Positions 1 through 8,318 of a DNA stretch of 64,000 bases are shown here, piece after piece (within the stretch, counting starts at the first letter, position 1; each line of letters begins with the position of its first letter). Below the pieces are notes generated by a model that was not told the origin of the DNA, made no database searches, and worked only from the letters and a program-made list of their open reading frames with translations. The position numbers and the translations under genes are program-made. Source of the DNA: Geomonas oryzisoli (GTDB taxonomy: Bacteria; Desulfobacterota; Desulfuromonadia; Geobacterales; Geobacteraceae); the NCBI RefSeq assembly GCF_018986915.1, contig NZ_CP076723.1, forward strand, positions 2,947,501 to 3,011,500. The letters run 5' to 3'.

Positions 1-1516
1 GCGTCGAAAAGCAGTGCGGACACTGGGTGACGATCTTCCTTACCCCGCGTTGAGCGAAGAGGTCGACGTTCTCCCGCGCGGTGCGGTCGAAGACGTACTC
101 GTTGCCGAGGCGGCGCAGGCTGTCCCCGCAACAGCGCTCGTCCTTGCCCAGCGTTCCCCAGGAGACGCCGGCGGCGTCGAGGATGGAGGCGAGCGCCACC
201 GTCACCTGCTTCTGCCGTGCATCGAAGGCGCCCGCGCAACCGACGTAGAGCAGGTACTCGGTCTGCCCCGCTTCAAACGGCCTGACCTGCATGGTGGCAT
301 GCCACTTGGTCCTCTCGGTGGGGGCGATCCCCCAGGGGTTGCTCCTGGCCTCGATGTTTTCGAAGAAGGTGGCCAGTTCTTCGGGGAATGAGGCCTTCAT
401 CTGCACCAGGTGACGGCGCATCTTGACGATCTTTGGCATGTGCTCGATGAGCACCGGGCACACGTTCATGCAGGCCCCGCAGGTGGTGCAGGCCCAGACG
501 GTCGCTTCGGTCGCGCTCCCCTCCCCTTCCGCTCCGATCAGCGGCACGGCAGGCTTCTCCCCGGCACGCAGCGCGGCGCCGTTGGCCAACAGGTTGGTCT
601 TCACGGCATGGATCACGGCGCGCGGATTCAGGGACTTCCCGGTCGCCGATGCGGGGCAGGCCTCCTGGCAGCGGCCGCACTCTGTGCAGGAAAAGGAATC
701 GAACAGATCCTTCCAGGTGAACTCGTCCACACGCCCGACGCCGAAGCTCATCCCCCTGGCGAACTGTTCGCGCGGCTGCGTGTTCGGTTGTTCGCGGCCG
801 GCCAGGAAGCAGTTGGGGATGGCAGTCAGGATGTGCATGTGCTTGCTCTGGGGAAGATAGGCGAGGAAGGAAAGGAGCGCCAGGGCGTGCAGCCACCAGG
901 ACCAGGTTGCCAGGGCAGCGGGATCGGCGGCCAGCGCGTCCGGCAGGTGCCGCGCGATGAACGCCGACACCGGCATGGCGGCGGGAATCTCGACCCCCAT
1001 GGCGATCCGCGCGGCGTGCAGGCCGAAATAGGCCAGCATGAGCAGGGCGATCAGGGAAAGGATCAGGAACGCCTCCGGGCTGCGCGCCTTGACGTAGTCG
1101 CTGCTCAGGGACGGTTCGGGGAAGAAGAGCCTGCGGGCGCAGGCGATAAGGACGCAGGCGAGCGTCAGCAGGGAGACCAGATCGAAGAGGAGGAGCAGGG
1201 CGTGCTGGAGCGGCGCGGGGAGCGCGGCAAGGGTTACCTGCGGCAGCATGCCGCTCGCCAGGAACTCGGCGTTGGCGGCGGCAAGGATGATGAAGGACCA
1301 GAAGATGACGAAATGGTTCATCCCGAAGGGCTTGCCGAGCACCCGCTGTTGGCCGAAAGCAAGGCGGAGCATGCGCGAGAACCGGGTCCCCGGCGCGTCG
1401 AGGCGGTTCTCGGGGCGGCCGAGGGCGACCAGGCTGAACCGGCGGTAACAGCCGATGACAAAAGCGGAGGCGGAGAGAAGCAGGAGTACGGCAAAGAGTT
1501 TCGGGTTCGGAGACAT
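1..1516 (-). CDS. Membrane Fe-S/heme b oxidoreductase, EMO type (partial, 3' end outside window)
   Basis: Predicted ETF:menaquinone oxidoreductase of the EMO/HdrD-like family, which passes electrons from reduced electron transfer flavoprotein to membrane quinone. About 505 codons are visible; the C-terminus lies beyond position 1. The N-terminal half has several hydrophobic helices (NarI-like heme b domain). Then come two 4Fe-4S motifs, CTECGRCQEACP near residue 275 and CTTCGACMNVCP near 337, followed by the first cysteine-rich CCG motif (ERCCGDSL) near 460. The start at 1516 has AAGGA 8 bases upstream; an in-frame ATG at 1522 is too close to it. It lies downstream of etfB and etfA in the same direction, which fits direct electron transfer from that ETF. 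A complete paralogue sits at 9124-11241. The family is clear; the exact quinone partner is inferred. Confidence 0.85.
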   Translation of the reverse strand, partial: MSPNPKLFAVLLLLSASAFVIGCYRRFSLVALGRPENRLDAPGTRFSRMLRLAFGQQRVLGKPFGMNHFVIFWSFIILAAANAEFLASGMLPQVTLAALPAPLQHALLLLFDLVSLLTLACVLIACARRLFFPEPSLSSDYVKARSPEAFLILSLIALLMLAYFGLHAARIAMGVEIPAAMPVSAFIARHLPDALAADPAALATWSWWLHALALLSFLAYLPQSKHMHILTAIPNCFLAGREQPNTQPREQFARGMSFGVGRVDEFTWKDLFDSFSCTECGRCQEACPASATGKSLNPRAVIHAVKTNLLANGAALRAGEKPAVPLIGAEGEGSATEATVWACTTCGACMNVCPVLIEHMPKIVKMRRHLVQMKASFPEELATFFENIEARSNPWGIAPTERTKWHATMQVRPFEAGQTEYLLYVGCAGAFDARQKQVTVALASILDAAGVSWGTLGKDERCCGDSLRRLGNEYVFDRTARENVDLFAQRGVRKIVTQCPHCFST

Positions 1517-1542
1517 GGTCATTCCTTTAAATGCACAAAGGC

Positions 1543-1655
1543 TTTAACGCAAAGGCGCGGAGGCGCAGAGACGCAAGGTAAAAACGTGTGACGGGTTAAA
1601 CCCCACTGCTTCGTCTTTGCGCCTTCGCGCCTTGGCGCCTTTGCGTTAGGGCTTT
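1543..1655. repeat. Inverted pair of CGCAAAGGCG-type repeats
   Basis: Left arm (1553-1576) reads AACGCAAAGGCGCGGAGGCG and continues; right arm (1611-1650) reads the complement, CTTTGCGCCTTCGCGCCTTG and on. The arms could fold into a long imperfect hairpin in the transcript between ferredoxin-fused etfA and the membrane oxidoreductase gene. Single copies of the same unit occur near 45130 and 46255. It may attenuate or stabilise the operon mRNA; that role is inference. Confidence 0.7.
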
Positions 1656-1663
1656 TACGTCTT

Positions 1664-3010
1664 TTAGCCGTTGCTGCAGACCGCCGTTTCCGGCGCCTTC
1701 TGTTTCAGGCTCCGCAACCGCTCGGTAAGGGCCGGGACGACTTGGAAGAGGTCGCCGACGATGCCAAGATGGGCGACTTCGAAGATGGGTGCCTCGGGAT
1801 CTCGGTTGATGGCGATGATGACGTCGGAGTCCTGCATGCCGACCAGGTGCTGAATGGCGCCGCTGATGCCGCAGGCTATGTAGATCTTGGGACGCACGGT
1901 CTTGCCGGTCTGCCCCACCTGCCGCTCGTGCGGCATCCATCCGGCATCGACCGCGCTGCGCGAGGCGCCGACCACGCCGCCCAACTCGTCGGCCAACTCC
2001 TGCAGCAGCACGAAGTTCTCCTTACCCATCATGCCGCGCCCGCCGGAAACGATGAACTCCGCGCCGGCAACGTCCACCTGGTCCTTGTTCCGGTCCGAAA
2101 CGATCTCCAGCACCTTGGTGAGAATGTCTTCTTCCCGTACTTTGCTGCGCAGGCGGATCACGGTGCCGCTGCTCCCCGCGACGCGCTCGGGAAGCGGCAT
2201 GACGTGGGGACGAACCGTGGCCATCTGGGGACGGAACCTGTCGCACATGATGGTGGCCATGATGTTGCCGCCGAAGGCGGGACGGGTCTGCATCAGGTTG
2301 CGCTTGTCGTCGATGCCGAGCCCGGTACAGTCCGCGGTGAGCCCGGTGCCGACCACGGTCGCCACGGCTCCGGCCAGATCGCGCCCCAGCCCCGTCGCCC
2401 CCATGAGCACGATCTCCGGACGGTAATCGTCGATCATCCGGCAGACCGCCTTCAGGTACGCCTCGGTGCGGTAGTGCCGGAACACCGGCTCATCCACCAG
2501 GTAGGCTTGATCGGCCCCATAGCAGAAGGACTCGTAACAGAGTTCCTCGACCCGCGATCCCACCACGACGGCGGAGAGCGGCACCCCCAGGGTGTCGGCC
2601 AGTTCCCTCCCCTTCCCCATCAGCTCCCAGGAAACCCGGGCCGGCTCCCCTTCGGTCTGCTCAACGAAGACCCACACGCCGCGGTAGGCGGCGAGTTTTT
2701 CCGCGAGCGCCCGCGCCTCGGGATCGGCTTCGGCCTCACCACCGGCCGGATCCGACGCCAGCTGCTCCAGGATGCGCCGCTCTTCCGTCGTGAAGACGAT
2801 CTCCAGCGCCTGGACCGGACAGACCTTGACGCACTTCACGCAGCCGATGCATTTGTCGGCGATGATCTCCGGCTCGCCGCCACCGGTCATCTCGACGGCA
2901 TCGACCGGGCAGGCACTTTGGCAGCGCCCGCCGCAGGCGATACACCTTCCCTCCATAAGCCGCGCCTTCCCGCGCGGCCTTTTTATCTTTCCCTGCACCT
3001 CGCTCATCAC
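1664..3010 (-). CDS. etfA: Electron transfer flavoprotein alpha subunit with N-terminal 2x[4Fe-4S] ferredoxin domain
   Basis: ETF alpha subunit, which binds FAD and accepts electrons from acyl-CoA dehydrogenases. At about 448 residues it is longer than the usual 310-330 because a ferredoxin-like domain is fused at the N-terminus: Cys23/26/30/34 and Cys54/57/60/64 would hold two 4Fe-4S clusters. The FAD-binding part is C-terminal (GGRGMMGK near 320, then SRSAVDAGW, GQTGKTV and [10 protein letters not shown]). Either GTG at 3010 or the next codon ATG (3007) could start it; GGGAG lies 5 or 8 bases upstream, and ATG is preferred. etfB ends 9 bases upstream and the EMO-type gene follows, so the three form one electron-transfer unit. 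The extra clusters may help wire the ETF to the membrane oxidoreductase (inference). Confidence 0.93.
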   Translation of the reverse strand: MMSEVQGKIKRPRGKARLMEGRCIACGGRCQSACPVDAVEMTGGGEPEIIADKCIGCVKCVKVCPVQALEIVFTTEERRILEQLASDPAGGEAEADPEARALAEKLAAYRGVWVFVEQTEGEPARVSWELMGKGRELADTLGVPLSAVVVGSRVEELCYESFCYGADQAYLVDEPVFRHYRTEAYLKAVCRMIDDYRPEIVLMGATGLGRDLAGAVATVVGTGLTADCTGLGIDDKRNLMQTRPAFGGNIMATIMCDRFRPQMATVRPHVMPLPERVAGSSGTVIRLRSKVREEDILTKVLEIVSDRNKDQVDVAGAEFIVSGGRGMMGKENFVLLQELADELGGVVGASRSAVDAGWMPHERQVGQTGKTVRPKIYIACGISGAIQHLVGMQDSDVIIAINRDPEAPIFEVAHLGIVGDLFQVVPALTERLRSLKQKAPETAVCSNG

Positions 3011-3019
3011 CTGGGCTCC

Positions 3020-3832
3020 CTATACGACGAGCAGATCGCTGCTCACAAGTTTGTCGATCAGCAGTTTGGCGGCGCCTGCCGGGTCAGCGGCGCCATCGCC
3101 CACGATCTCCCCTTTCTGCCGCTCGGGCGAAAAGATCCGGCTCACCCAGGTCGGGGAGCCTTTCAGGCCGATCCCCTCCTGGTCCAGTTGCAGCTCCTGG
3201 TTGCTCCAGACCTGCACCGTCGCCTCCTCTGATTCCAGCCGCATAGGGACGGTCGGGTAGCGGGGCCGGTTCAGCTCGCGCACCACGGTTAGCAGCACGG
3301 GCAGAGGTGCATCAACCATCTCGTGGCGCCCTTCCAGCTTGCGCCGCACCGTGATCCGGTCCTGCAGGGGGTCGAGTTTTTCGACCCGATCGACCAGGGT
3401 GAGTTGGGTGTAACCAAGGCGCGTTGCGATGCCGGGGCCGACCTGGGCCGTATCGCCGTCGATGGTCTGCTTGCCGCAAATGACGATGCCGACTTTTTCC
3501 TGCCGGTTGAGCCTCGCGATCGCCTCCGAGAGGACCCGGCTGGTCGCCAGGGTGTCCGCCCCTCCGAAGACGCGATCGGAAAGGAGGATCGCCTGGTCCA
3601 CCCCGAGGGCCAGTGCCTTCTTGAGCGTGGCCTCGGCATTGGGAGGGCCCATGGAAAGCGCGGCGACGCGGAAGCCGAAGCGGTCCTTCAGTCTGAGCGC
3701 CTCTTCCAGGGCATGGGCGTCGTACGGGTTCACGATGAAGGGGATTCCCTCGCGAATCAGGGTGTTGGTGACCGGGTCGATCTGAACCTGGGTGGTGTCC
3801 GGTACCTGTTTGATGCAGACTACGACGAGCAT
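3020..3832 (-). CDS. etfB: Electron transfer flavoprotein beta subunit
   Basis: ETF beta subunit of about 270 residues, partner of the ferredoxin-fused alpha subunit encoded next. The N-terminus MLVVVCIKQVPDT is the family signature (VxxKQVPDT), and DGDTAQVGPGIA near residue 120 matches the nucleotide-binding region. An upstream extension of the frame to 3931 has no ribosome site, whereas ATG 3832 has GGAG 6 bases before it. It is the first gene of its operon. A 16-bp palindrome matching the MerR-regulator sites (3849-3864) lies 17 bases upstream of the start codon, so the unit is probably repressed by that regulator. Confidence 0.94.
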   Translation of the reverse strand: MLVVVCIKQVPDTTQVQIDPVTNTLIREGIPFIVNPYDAHALEEALRLKDRFGFRVAALSMGPPNAEATLKKALALGVDQAILLSDRVFGGADTLATSRVLSEAIARLNRQEKVGIVICGKQTIDGDTAQVGPGIATRLGYTQLTLVDRVEKLDPLQDRITVRRKLEGRHEMVDAPLPVLLTVVRELNRPRYPTVPMRLESEEATVQVWSNQELQLDQEGIGLKGSPTWVSRIFSPERQKGEIVGDGAADPAGAAKLLIDKLVSSDLLVV

Positions 3833-3848
3833 GAACACTCCACTAAAG

Positions 3849-3864
3849 TTGACGTTGACGTAAA
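3849..3864. promoter_or_regulatory. LiuR-like operator upstream of etfB
   Basis: TTGACGTTGACGTAAA; read on the minus strand it is TTTACGTCAACGTCAA, the best palindrome of the four copies in the window (halves TTTACGT and ACGTCAA, spacer 2). It lies just upstream of etfB, between promoter and start codon. Confidence 0.65.
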
Positions 3865-3944
3865 ATGCAAAGTCTTGGCAAAAAAAATTCTTGCTGATGC
3901 CGAAAATCTTGCTACGTTCCCACCTTAGCAAAATCCTCTCTGTC

Positions 3945-4135
3945 TCCCCTTCGCAAAGGGGAGGACGCGAGTTCTCGTGCTGCCCTTCGTGAACAGCAGA
4001 CAGGTGCTCCCGTAATTCTCGGCGGAGTGCGGAGTGTCGACCACTAACAGCGCACGTGCCCTAGAGTCCCCCCTTTGCGAAGGGGGGACAGGGGGGATTT
4101 GCCTCTGGGCAACCCCCCTTCGCAAAGGGGGACTT
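3945..4135. repeat. Cluster of CCCCTTCGCAAAGGGG palindromes
   Basis: Three copies of a short palindrome (3946-3962, 4067-4088, 4114-4132) of the form CCCCTTTGCGAAGGGG or its complement, in the gap between the CoA-transferase operon end and etfB. A weaker relative (CCCCCTTTGACAAGGGGGG) is at 54884-54903. They resemble REP-like elements. No gene is apparent in 3865-4164; one hairpin could serve as terminator for the upstream operon (inference). Confidence 0.7.
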
Positions 4136-4164
4136 ACAAAGCGAAAGGCCCTAAAAATTTCGTG

Positions 4165-4986
4165 CTACGCCCGTTTCACCTTGGGAATGAAGATCTGCTC
4201 CGGGTCGAGCACTTCGTGGATGAAATGCAGCTCCTCCCTGGTGGGAGGGAGGGTTTCGCCGCTAACCCGGGTGATGTCGAGGTCGAACTGACACATCTCC
4301 CGGATCTGCTCGGGCGTGTTGCCGGCATGACAGGTATCGAGGTAGATCCGGCCGGTCTCGTCATCGAAACGGAACACACCCAGCGTGGATATGACCGCCG
4401 AGGGGCCGCCGCGGTAGGCCGCGCCGTAGAGCTCGCGCCGATGCACGGTTTCACCGCCAGGCCACTTGCGCACCCGCCAGCCGGGGCTGGTGATGTAGCT
4501 CACCTGCTCGGTGAAGCGGCGCTTTTCATGCACCATGATGAACACGGTGCGCCTGGCGAAGGAGTTGATGTCGGGGTTGCCGCCGCTGCCGGTCAGGCGC
4601 AGCTCCGGGCTCAGGTAATCGCCGATGCAGGTCGTGTTGACGTTGCCGTACTGGTCCACCTCGGCGCCCCCTAGGAACCCCAGGTCGACGTAGCCGCGCT
4701 GGGCGATGCTGAAGGCGTCGTGCAGGCCCGAGGAGCGCGAGGCGCCCATCTCGCAGCGGGCGTCGCCGACCGAGGTGGGAATCTCCGGCGGCCGGCCGTC
4801 CAGCGTCCCGGCCTCGAAGATCAGCTTGAGGTTGGGCGCGTGGGTCTTCTGCGCCAGCATGATGGCCACCATGGGGAGCCCGGTGCCGGCGAAGACGATT
4901 TCGTGGTCCTGCACCTCGCGGGAGGCGGCGCAGCAGAGGAGATCGGCCAGCCCGTATTCTTCAGGTTTTGCGAACTCTTTGTTCAT
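4165..4986 (-). CDS. CoA-transferase subunit B (glutaconate CoA-transferase-like)
   Basis: Beta subunit (273 residues) of a heterodimeric family I CoA-transferase. FEAGTLDGRPPEIP near residue 58 contains the glutamate expected to form the glutamyl-CoA thioester intermediate. GGAEVDQYGNVNTT is the usual family I motif. ATG at 4986 lies one base after the stop codon of the alpha subunit gene, so the two are translationally coupled. It ends the thiolase-led operon. Substrate specificity is not visible: glutaconate, 3-oxoacid or short-chain acyl-CoA activation are all possible. The beta-oxidation genes in the operon favour activation of a fatty or branched acid. Confidence 0.88.
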   Translation of the reverse strand: MNKEFAKPEEYGLADLLCCAASREVQDHEIVFAGTGLPMVAIMLAQKTHAPNLKLIFEAGTLDGRPPEIPTSVGDARCEMGASRSSGLHDAFSIAQRGYVDLGFLGGAEVDQYGNVNTTCIGDYLSPELRLTGSGGNPDINSFARRTVFIMVHEKRRFTEQVSYITSPGWRVRKWPGGETVHRRELYGAAYRGGPSAVISTLGVFRFDDETGRIYLDTCHAGNTPEQIREMCQFDLDITRVSGETLPPTREELHFIHEVLDPEQIFIPKVKRA

Positions 4987-4987
4987 G

Positions 4988-5953
4988 TCACTGCCCCCTT
5001 TTCACGCCGGTGCTGTACTTGAGCGCTGTATTGGCTTTCAGGTTCAGCATCTTCGGCCAGCCGAGCTTCTCCAGGTAGGCCACGTGGTCCAGACCGTGAA
5101 TCCACTCCTTGGCAAAGGCATCGAACCCTTCCTGGGTCCTGGTCTTGGCGTAGAAGTCCTTCAGGAAAGCGCCATCCACATCGTAGCGGCCGAACATCCC
5201 CGTGGGGTGGGCGCCGAAGGGGACTTCGAGGATGTGATCGACCTCGAAGCTGGTGATGGTATTCAGGTCGCTGTCGCGCCTAAGGTACTCTTCCGGGACG
5301 ATCTCCTCCGCGATGACGATGGTGACGTCGGCCGCCCTGGCCACCTCGGGATCTGAGTAGAACTGGCCGTTCACCCGCACCGTCCCCTCCTCCCCCACCT
5401 GCTGCACGCAGAGGATGGCCACGTCCACCTTGGCCGCCGGGACCAGCACCTGGGCGCCGGCACCGTAGAAGGGATCTTCGGTGAAGCGGTATTTGTGGCT
5501 GGGGATGCGCTTGCCGTCGCGAAGCCCTGCGTTGCCGAGCGTGTCGTAGGCGGGATTGTGGATGTCGGTGCCGAGCGAGGTCTGGGTCACGGCGTAGGGA
5601 GCGCCCGAGGCGGCCGCGCTGAAGCGGAACAGCATCTCGGCGTGGCTGTAATCCTCGACCAGGATCTCCTTGTTGCCGACCTTTCTGGAGAGGTTGGCGC
5701 CGTACTTGCCGTAGAGCTCATGGCCGACCCAGCACGACTCCCAGATGTCGACGCACCCGGCACCGACCAGGAACTCGGTCTGGGGGCCGCCGTTCACCTC
5801 GATGAGGTGGAGTCCCTTCTTCCTTTGCCGGATCAGTTCGTAGACCAGCGCGAAGGGGCGCCGCCAGATGGTGAAGCCGGAAAAGGTCAGGCTGGAGCCG
5901 TTTTTCACGATCTCGGCCGCCTGCTGCAACGTAATCCGCTTGCCGCTACTCAT
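4988..5953 (-). CDS. CoA-transferase subunit A (glutaconate CoA-transferase-like)
   Basis: Alpha subunit (321 residues) of the CoA-transferase. GSSLTFSGFTIWRRPFALVY near residue 18 and the following NGGPQTEFLVGAGCVD region resemble the N-terminal CoA-binding part of glutaconate CoA-transferase alpha chains. AAGGAGGG lies 6 bases before the ATG. It sits between an acyl-CoA dehydrogenase gene and the beta subunit gene, all on the minus strand. It would move CoA from acetyl- or succinyl-CoA to the acid that is then oxidised by the operon's enzymes (inference). Confidence 0.87.
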   Translation of the reverse strand: MSSGKRITLQQAAEIVKNGSSLTFSGFTIWRRPFALVYELIRQRKKGLHLIEVNGGPQTEFLVGAGCVDIWESCWVGHELYGKYGANLSRKVGNKEILVEDYSHAEMLFRFSAAASGAPYAVTQTSLGTDIHNPAYDTLGNAGLRDGKRIPSHKYRFTEDPFYGAGAQVLVPAAKVDVAILCVQQVGEEGTVRVNGQFYSDPEVARAADVTIVIAEEIVPEEYLRRDSDLNTITSFEVDHILEVPFGAHPTGMFGRYDVDGAFLKDFYAKTRTQEGFDAFAKEWIHGLDHVAYLEKLGWPKMLNLKANTALKYSTGVKRGQ

Positions 5954-5993
5954 GCGTCCCTCCTTGAGACGAGGTTAAGGGCTCAACCTGTCT

Positions 5994-7151
5994 TTAGCTG
6001 TGGTTCTTCAGAATCTCGCGGGCGATGATGACGCGCTGGATTTCACTGGTTCCCTCGTAGATGGAGGTGATCCTGACGTCGCGGGCGTAGCGCTCGACCG
6101 GGAAATCGGCGGTGTAGCCGTAGCCACCCAGCATCTGCACGGCGTTGTAGCAGGCACGATTGGCGGCCTCGGTGGCGAAGAGCTTGGCCATGGAGGCTTC
6201 TTTGGCGAAGGGACGGCCGCTCTCTTTGCGGAAGGCGGCGCTCATCAGCAAAAGGCGCGCAGCCTCCAGTTCGGTGTAGCTGTCGGCGATCTTCCACTGG
6301 GTAGCCTGGAAAGCGCTGATCTTCTGCCCGAACTGCACCCGCTCGGTGCTGTACCGGGTGGCGTAGTCCATGGCGGCGAGACCTATGCCGAGCGCCAGGG
6401 AACCGATGCCGATCCTCCCGCCACCCAACTCGGCGACGGCAATCCGGAAACCGTCGTTCAGCTTCCCCATCAGCGCGTCCTTCGGGATGCGGCAGTTGTC
6501 AAAGACCACTTCGTTGGTGGCCGAGGCGTGCTGCCCGGTTTTCTCCTCCTGCTTGCCGATGACGAGCCCCGGCGTCCCCTGCTCCACCAGGAAACAGCTG
6601 ATCCCCTTCCCTTTGGGCGCCTCCTTGTCGGTCACCGCCCAGACCACGAAGACGCCGGCGTAGGGCGCGCTGGTGATGAAGATCTTGGAGCCGTTCAAAA
6701 CCCAGCTGTCGCCGTCGAGAACGGCGGTGGTGGTCATGCCGGCAGGATCGGATCCGGCGCCGGTCTCGGTGAGGGCGAAGCTCCCGGCGGCGTAGGCGCC
6801 GGAACAGATGCGCGGGATATACTTCTCCTTCTGCTCCTGCGAGCCGATCGCCTGGATCACCTCGCACACCATGTTGTTCACCGAGACGGTCACCGCGGTG
6901 GAGGCGCAGGCGCGGGCGATTTCGGTCATGGCGACACTGAAGGCGACCACACCGGCCTCGGAACCGCCATACTCCCCCTGGACGTTCAGCCCCATGAAGC
7001 CCAACTCCGCCAGCTTCTTCAGGTTGGCAAGGAAGGCGGGATGATCCCCCTCACGGTCCAGCTTGGCCGCGAGCGGTTCCAGCACGGAACGGGCGAAGTT
7101 GCGGGCGGTTTCCTGGATCAGCTTCTGTTCTTCGGTAAGTTCGAGAAACAT
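5994..7151 (-). CDS. Acyl-CoA dehydrogenase (first copy)
   Basis: FAD-dependent acyl-CoA dehydrogenase (385 residues), oxidising an acyl-CoA to the 2-enoyl-CoA and reducing ETF. FALTETGAGSDP near residue 128 is the ACAD signature 1. VRITSIYEGTSEIQR near residue 360 holds the catalytic glutamate (YEG). Length and domain order (N-terminal helical, beta, C-terminal helical) are normal. GGGAG precedes the ATG by 8 bases. It lies between the second etfA and the CoA-transferase genes. It differs clearly from the paralogue at 11324-12463, so the two probably act on different acyl chains, one perhaps branched or short; which is which cannot be read here. Confidence 0.93.
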   Translation of the reverse strand: MFLELTEEQKLIQETARNFARSVLEPLAAKLDREGDHPAFLANLKKLAELGFMGLNVQGEYGGSEAGVVAFSVAMTEIARACASTAVTVSVNNMVCEVIQAIGSQEQKEKYIPRICSGAYAAGSFALTETGAGSDPAGMTTTAVLDGDSWVLNGSKIFITSAPYAGVFVVWAVTDKEAPKGKGISCFLVEQGTPGLVIGKQEEKTGQHASATNEVVFDNCRIPKDALMGKLNDGFRIAVAELGGGRIGIGSLALGIGLAAMDYATRYSTERVQFGQKISAFQATQWKIADSYTELEAARLLLMSAAFRKESGRPFAKEASMAKLFATEAANRACYNAVQMLGGYGYTADFPVERYARDVRITSIYEGTSEIQRVIIAREILKNHS

Positions 7152-7206
7152 CGGTGTCTCCCACTTTCAACTCCGGTTGCTGTTCGCCTTCCTGCAGGGG
7201 CCGCTG

Positions 7207-7242
7207 CCCCCTCCCTAACCCTCCCCCTCCGGGGGAGGGGAC
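7207..7242. repeat. CCCTCCCCCTCCGGGGGAGGG palindromic element
   Basis: GC-rich palindrome preceded by CCCTCCCTAAC in the 111-base gap between etfA and acyl-CoA dehydrogenase. Related copies are near 11290, 17520, 21535, 21640 and 56820. Typical of REP-like intergenic elements. Confidence 0.75.
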
Positions 7243-7262
7243 GGACCGGCATCACTACTGTT

Positions 7263-8204
7263 TCATCGTGCGCACTTGGCGGTGAAGGCGGGGACGAACT
7301 GCATCACGTCGGCCACCACCAGGACGTCGGCGATCTCGCCGATGGGGGCGTCCTTGTCCTTGTTGATGGCGACGATGAAGTCGGCCTTCTTCATACCGGC
7401 CAGGTGCTGGATGGCGCCACTGATGCCGCAGGCGACGTACAGCTTCGGGCTCACGGTCTGCCCCGTGGTACCGACCTGGTGGCTGTGATCGATCCAGCCG
7501 GCATCGACCACAGGGCGGCTCGCGCCGAGCTCTCCCCCCAGGGCGCTGGCCAGGGCGGCGATGACGGGGACGTTGTCCTTCTTGCCCACGCCGCGGCCGG
7601 CGCTCACGATCACCTCGGCCCGGGTCAGGTCGACCCCCTTCTGCTCGGCCGCCTCGTAGCCTACGAACTCGATGCCTGAGTCGGCCTGGGACAGCTCCAG
7701 GGGTTCCACCTGCGGCGTCCCCTGCGGTTCACCGGCCAGGGTGAAGGCGCCGGCCTGGATGGTGAGGACCAAAAGGGGACAGGCACCTGACGGAGCCAGT
7801 CCCCTTGCAGGCGTCACGGTCCGGCGCAGCTTGGCGTTGCAGACGTTCACCTCGAAGGCGCCTTCGTTAAGCGCCACGATCTCGGACACCTGCCCCACCT
7901 TCAGGGCCGCGGCGACACGCGGGGCGAGATCCCAGCCGTATGAGGAGTGGACGAAGACGATGCAGTCCGGGTTCTCCCGCTCCACCGCCTGCAGCACCAG
8001 CTTCTTGTGCAGGTCCGGATTGTACTCGCCGTACTTCGCGGCGTCGGCCAGGTACAGCCTGCCGTCGTATTTCGGAAGTTGTGACTGGTTTCCCACCAGC
8101 AGCAGCGCGCTCTCGGCGCCGAGCCGATCGGCGAAGGCCAGAAGTTCGTAGGTGGTGTCGAGGAGCTTGCCCTGCCGGTATTCCCCTATCAGTAACGCTT
8201 TCAT
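7263..8204 (-). CDS. etfA: Electron transfer flavoprotein alpha subunit (second copy, repeat-altered)
   Basis: ETF alpha subunit of 313 residues without a ferredoxin extension. The FAD-binding C-terminal half is intact: [11 protein letters not shown] near 208, [24 protein letters not shown] and [14 protein letters not shown] near 265. The stretch after LRRTVTP, about residues 133-145 ([12 protein letters not shown]), is encoded by a dispersed 33-bp palindromic repeat (7773-7805) that elsewhere lies between genes. The frame stays open across it, so the protein has probably tolerated a changed loop in the N-terminal domain. GGAGGGATCA precedes the start ATG. etfB lies directly upstream (end at 8319). 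Confidence 0.9.
   Translation of the reverse strand: MKALLIGEYRQGKLLDTTYELLAFADRLGAESALLLVGNQSQLPKYDGRLYLADAAKYGEYNPDLHKKLVLQAVERENPDCIVFVHSSYGWDLAPRVAAALKVGQVSEIVALNEGAFEVNVCNAKLRRTVTPARGLAPSGACPLLVLTIQAGAFTLAGEPQGTPQVEPLELSQADSGIEFVGYEAAEQKGVDLTRAEVIVSAGRGVGKKDNVPVIAALASALGGELGASRPVVDAGWIDHSHQVGTTGQTVSPKLYVACGISGAIQHLAGMKKADFIVAINKDKDAPIGEIADVLVVADVMQFVPAFTAKCAR
7773..7805 (+). repeat. GGGGACAGGCACC element, copy A (inside etfA)
   Basis: AGGGGACAGGCACCTGACGG followed by AGCCAGTCCCCTT. It is identical in pattern to intergenic copies at 8273-8304, 48895-48926 and 54353-54385. It lies wholly inside the etfA reading frame and is read on the minus strand as protein. Confidence 0.9.
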
Positions 8205-8272
8205 TGATCCCTCCGTTGCAGCGCTATTTTGTCGCCCCGTTGCGGTGGCGGTCGGTTCTCCCTCGTTTAGAG

Positions 8273-8304
8273 AGGGGGACAGGCACCTGCGGAGCCAGTC
8301 CCCT
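8273..8304 (+). repeat. GGGGACAGGCACC element, copy B
   Basis: GGGGGACAGGCACCTGCGG then AGCCAGTCCCCT. It lies in the gap between etfB and etfA (8205-8318), only about 470 bases from copy A. It lacks one base in the centre relative to the other copies. Confidence 0.88.
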
Positions 8305-8318
8305 CCGCCCTGCCCTCG

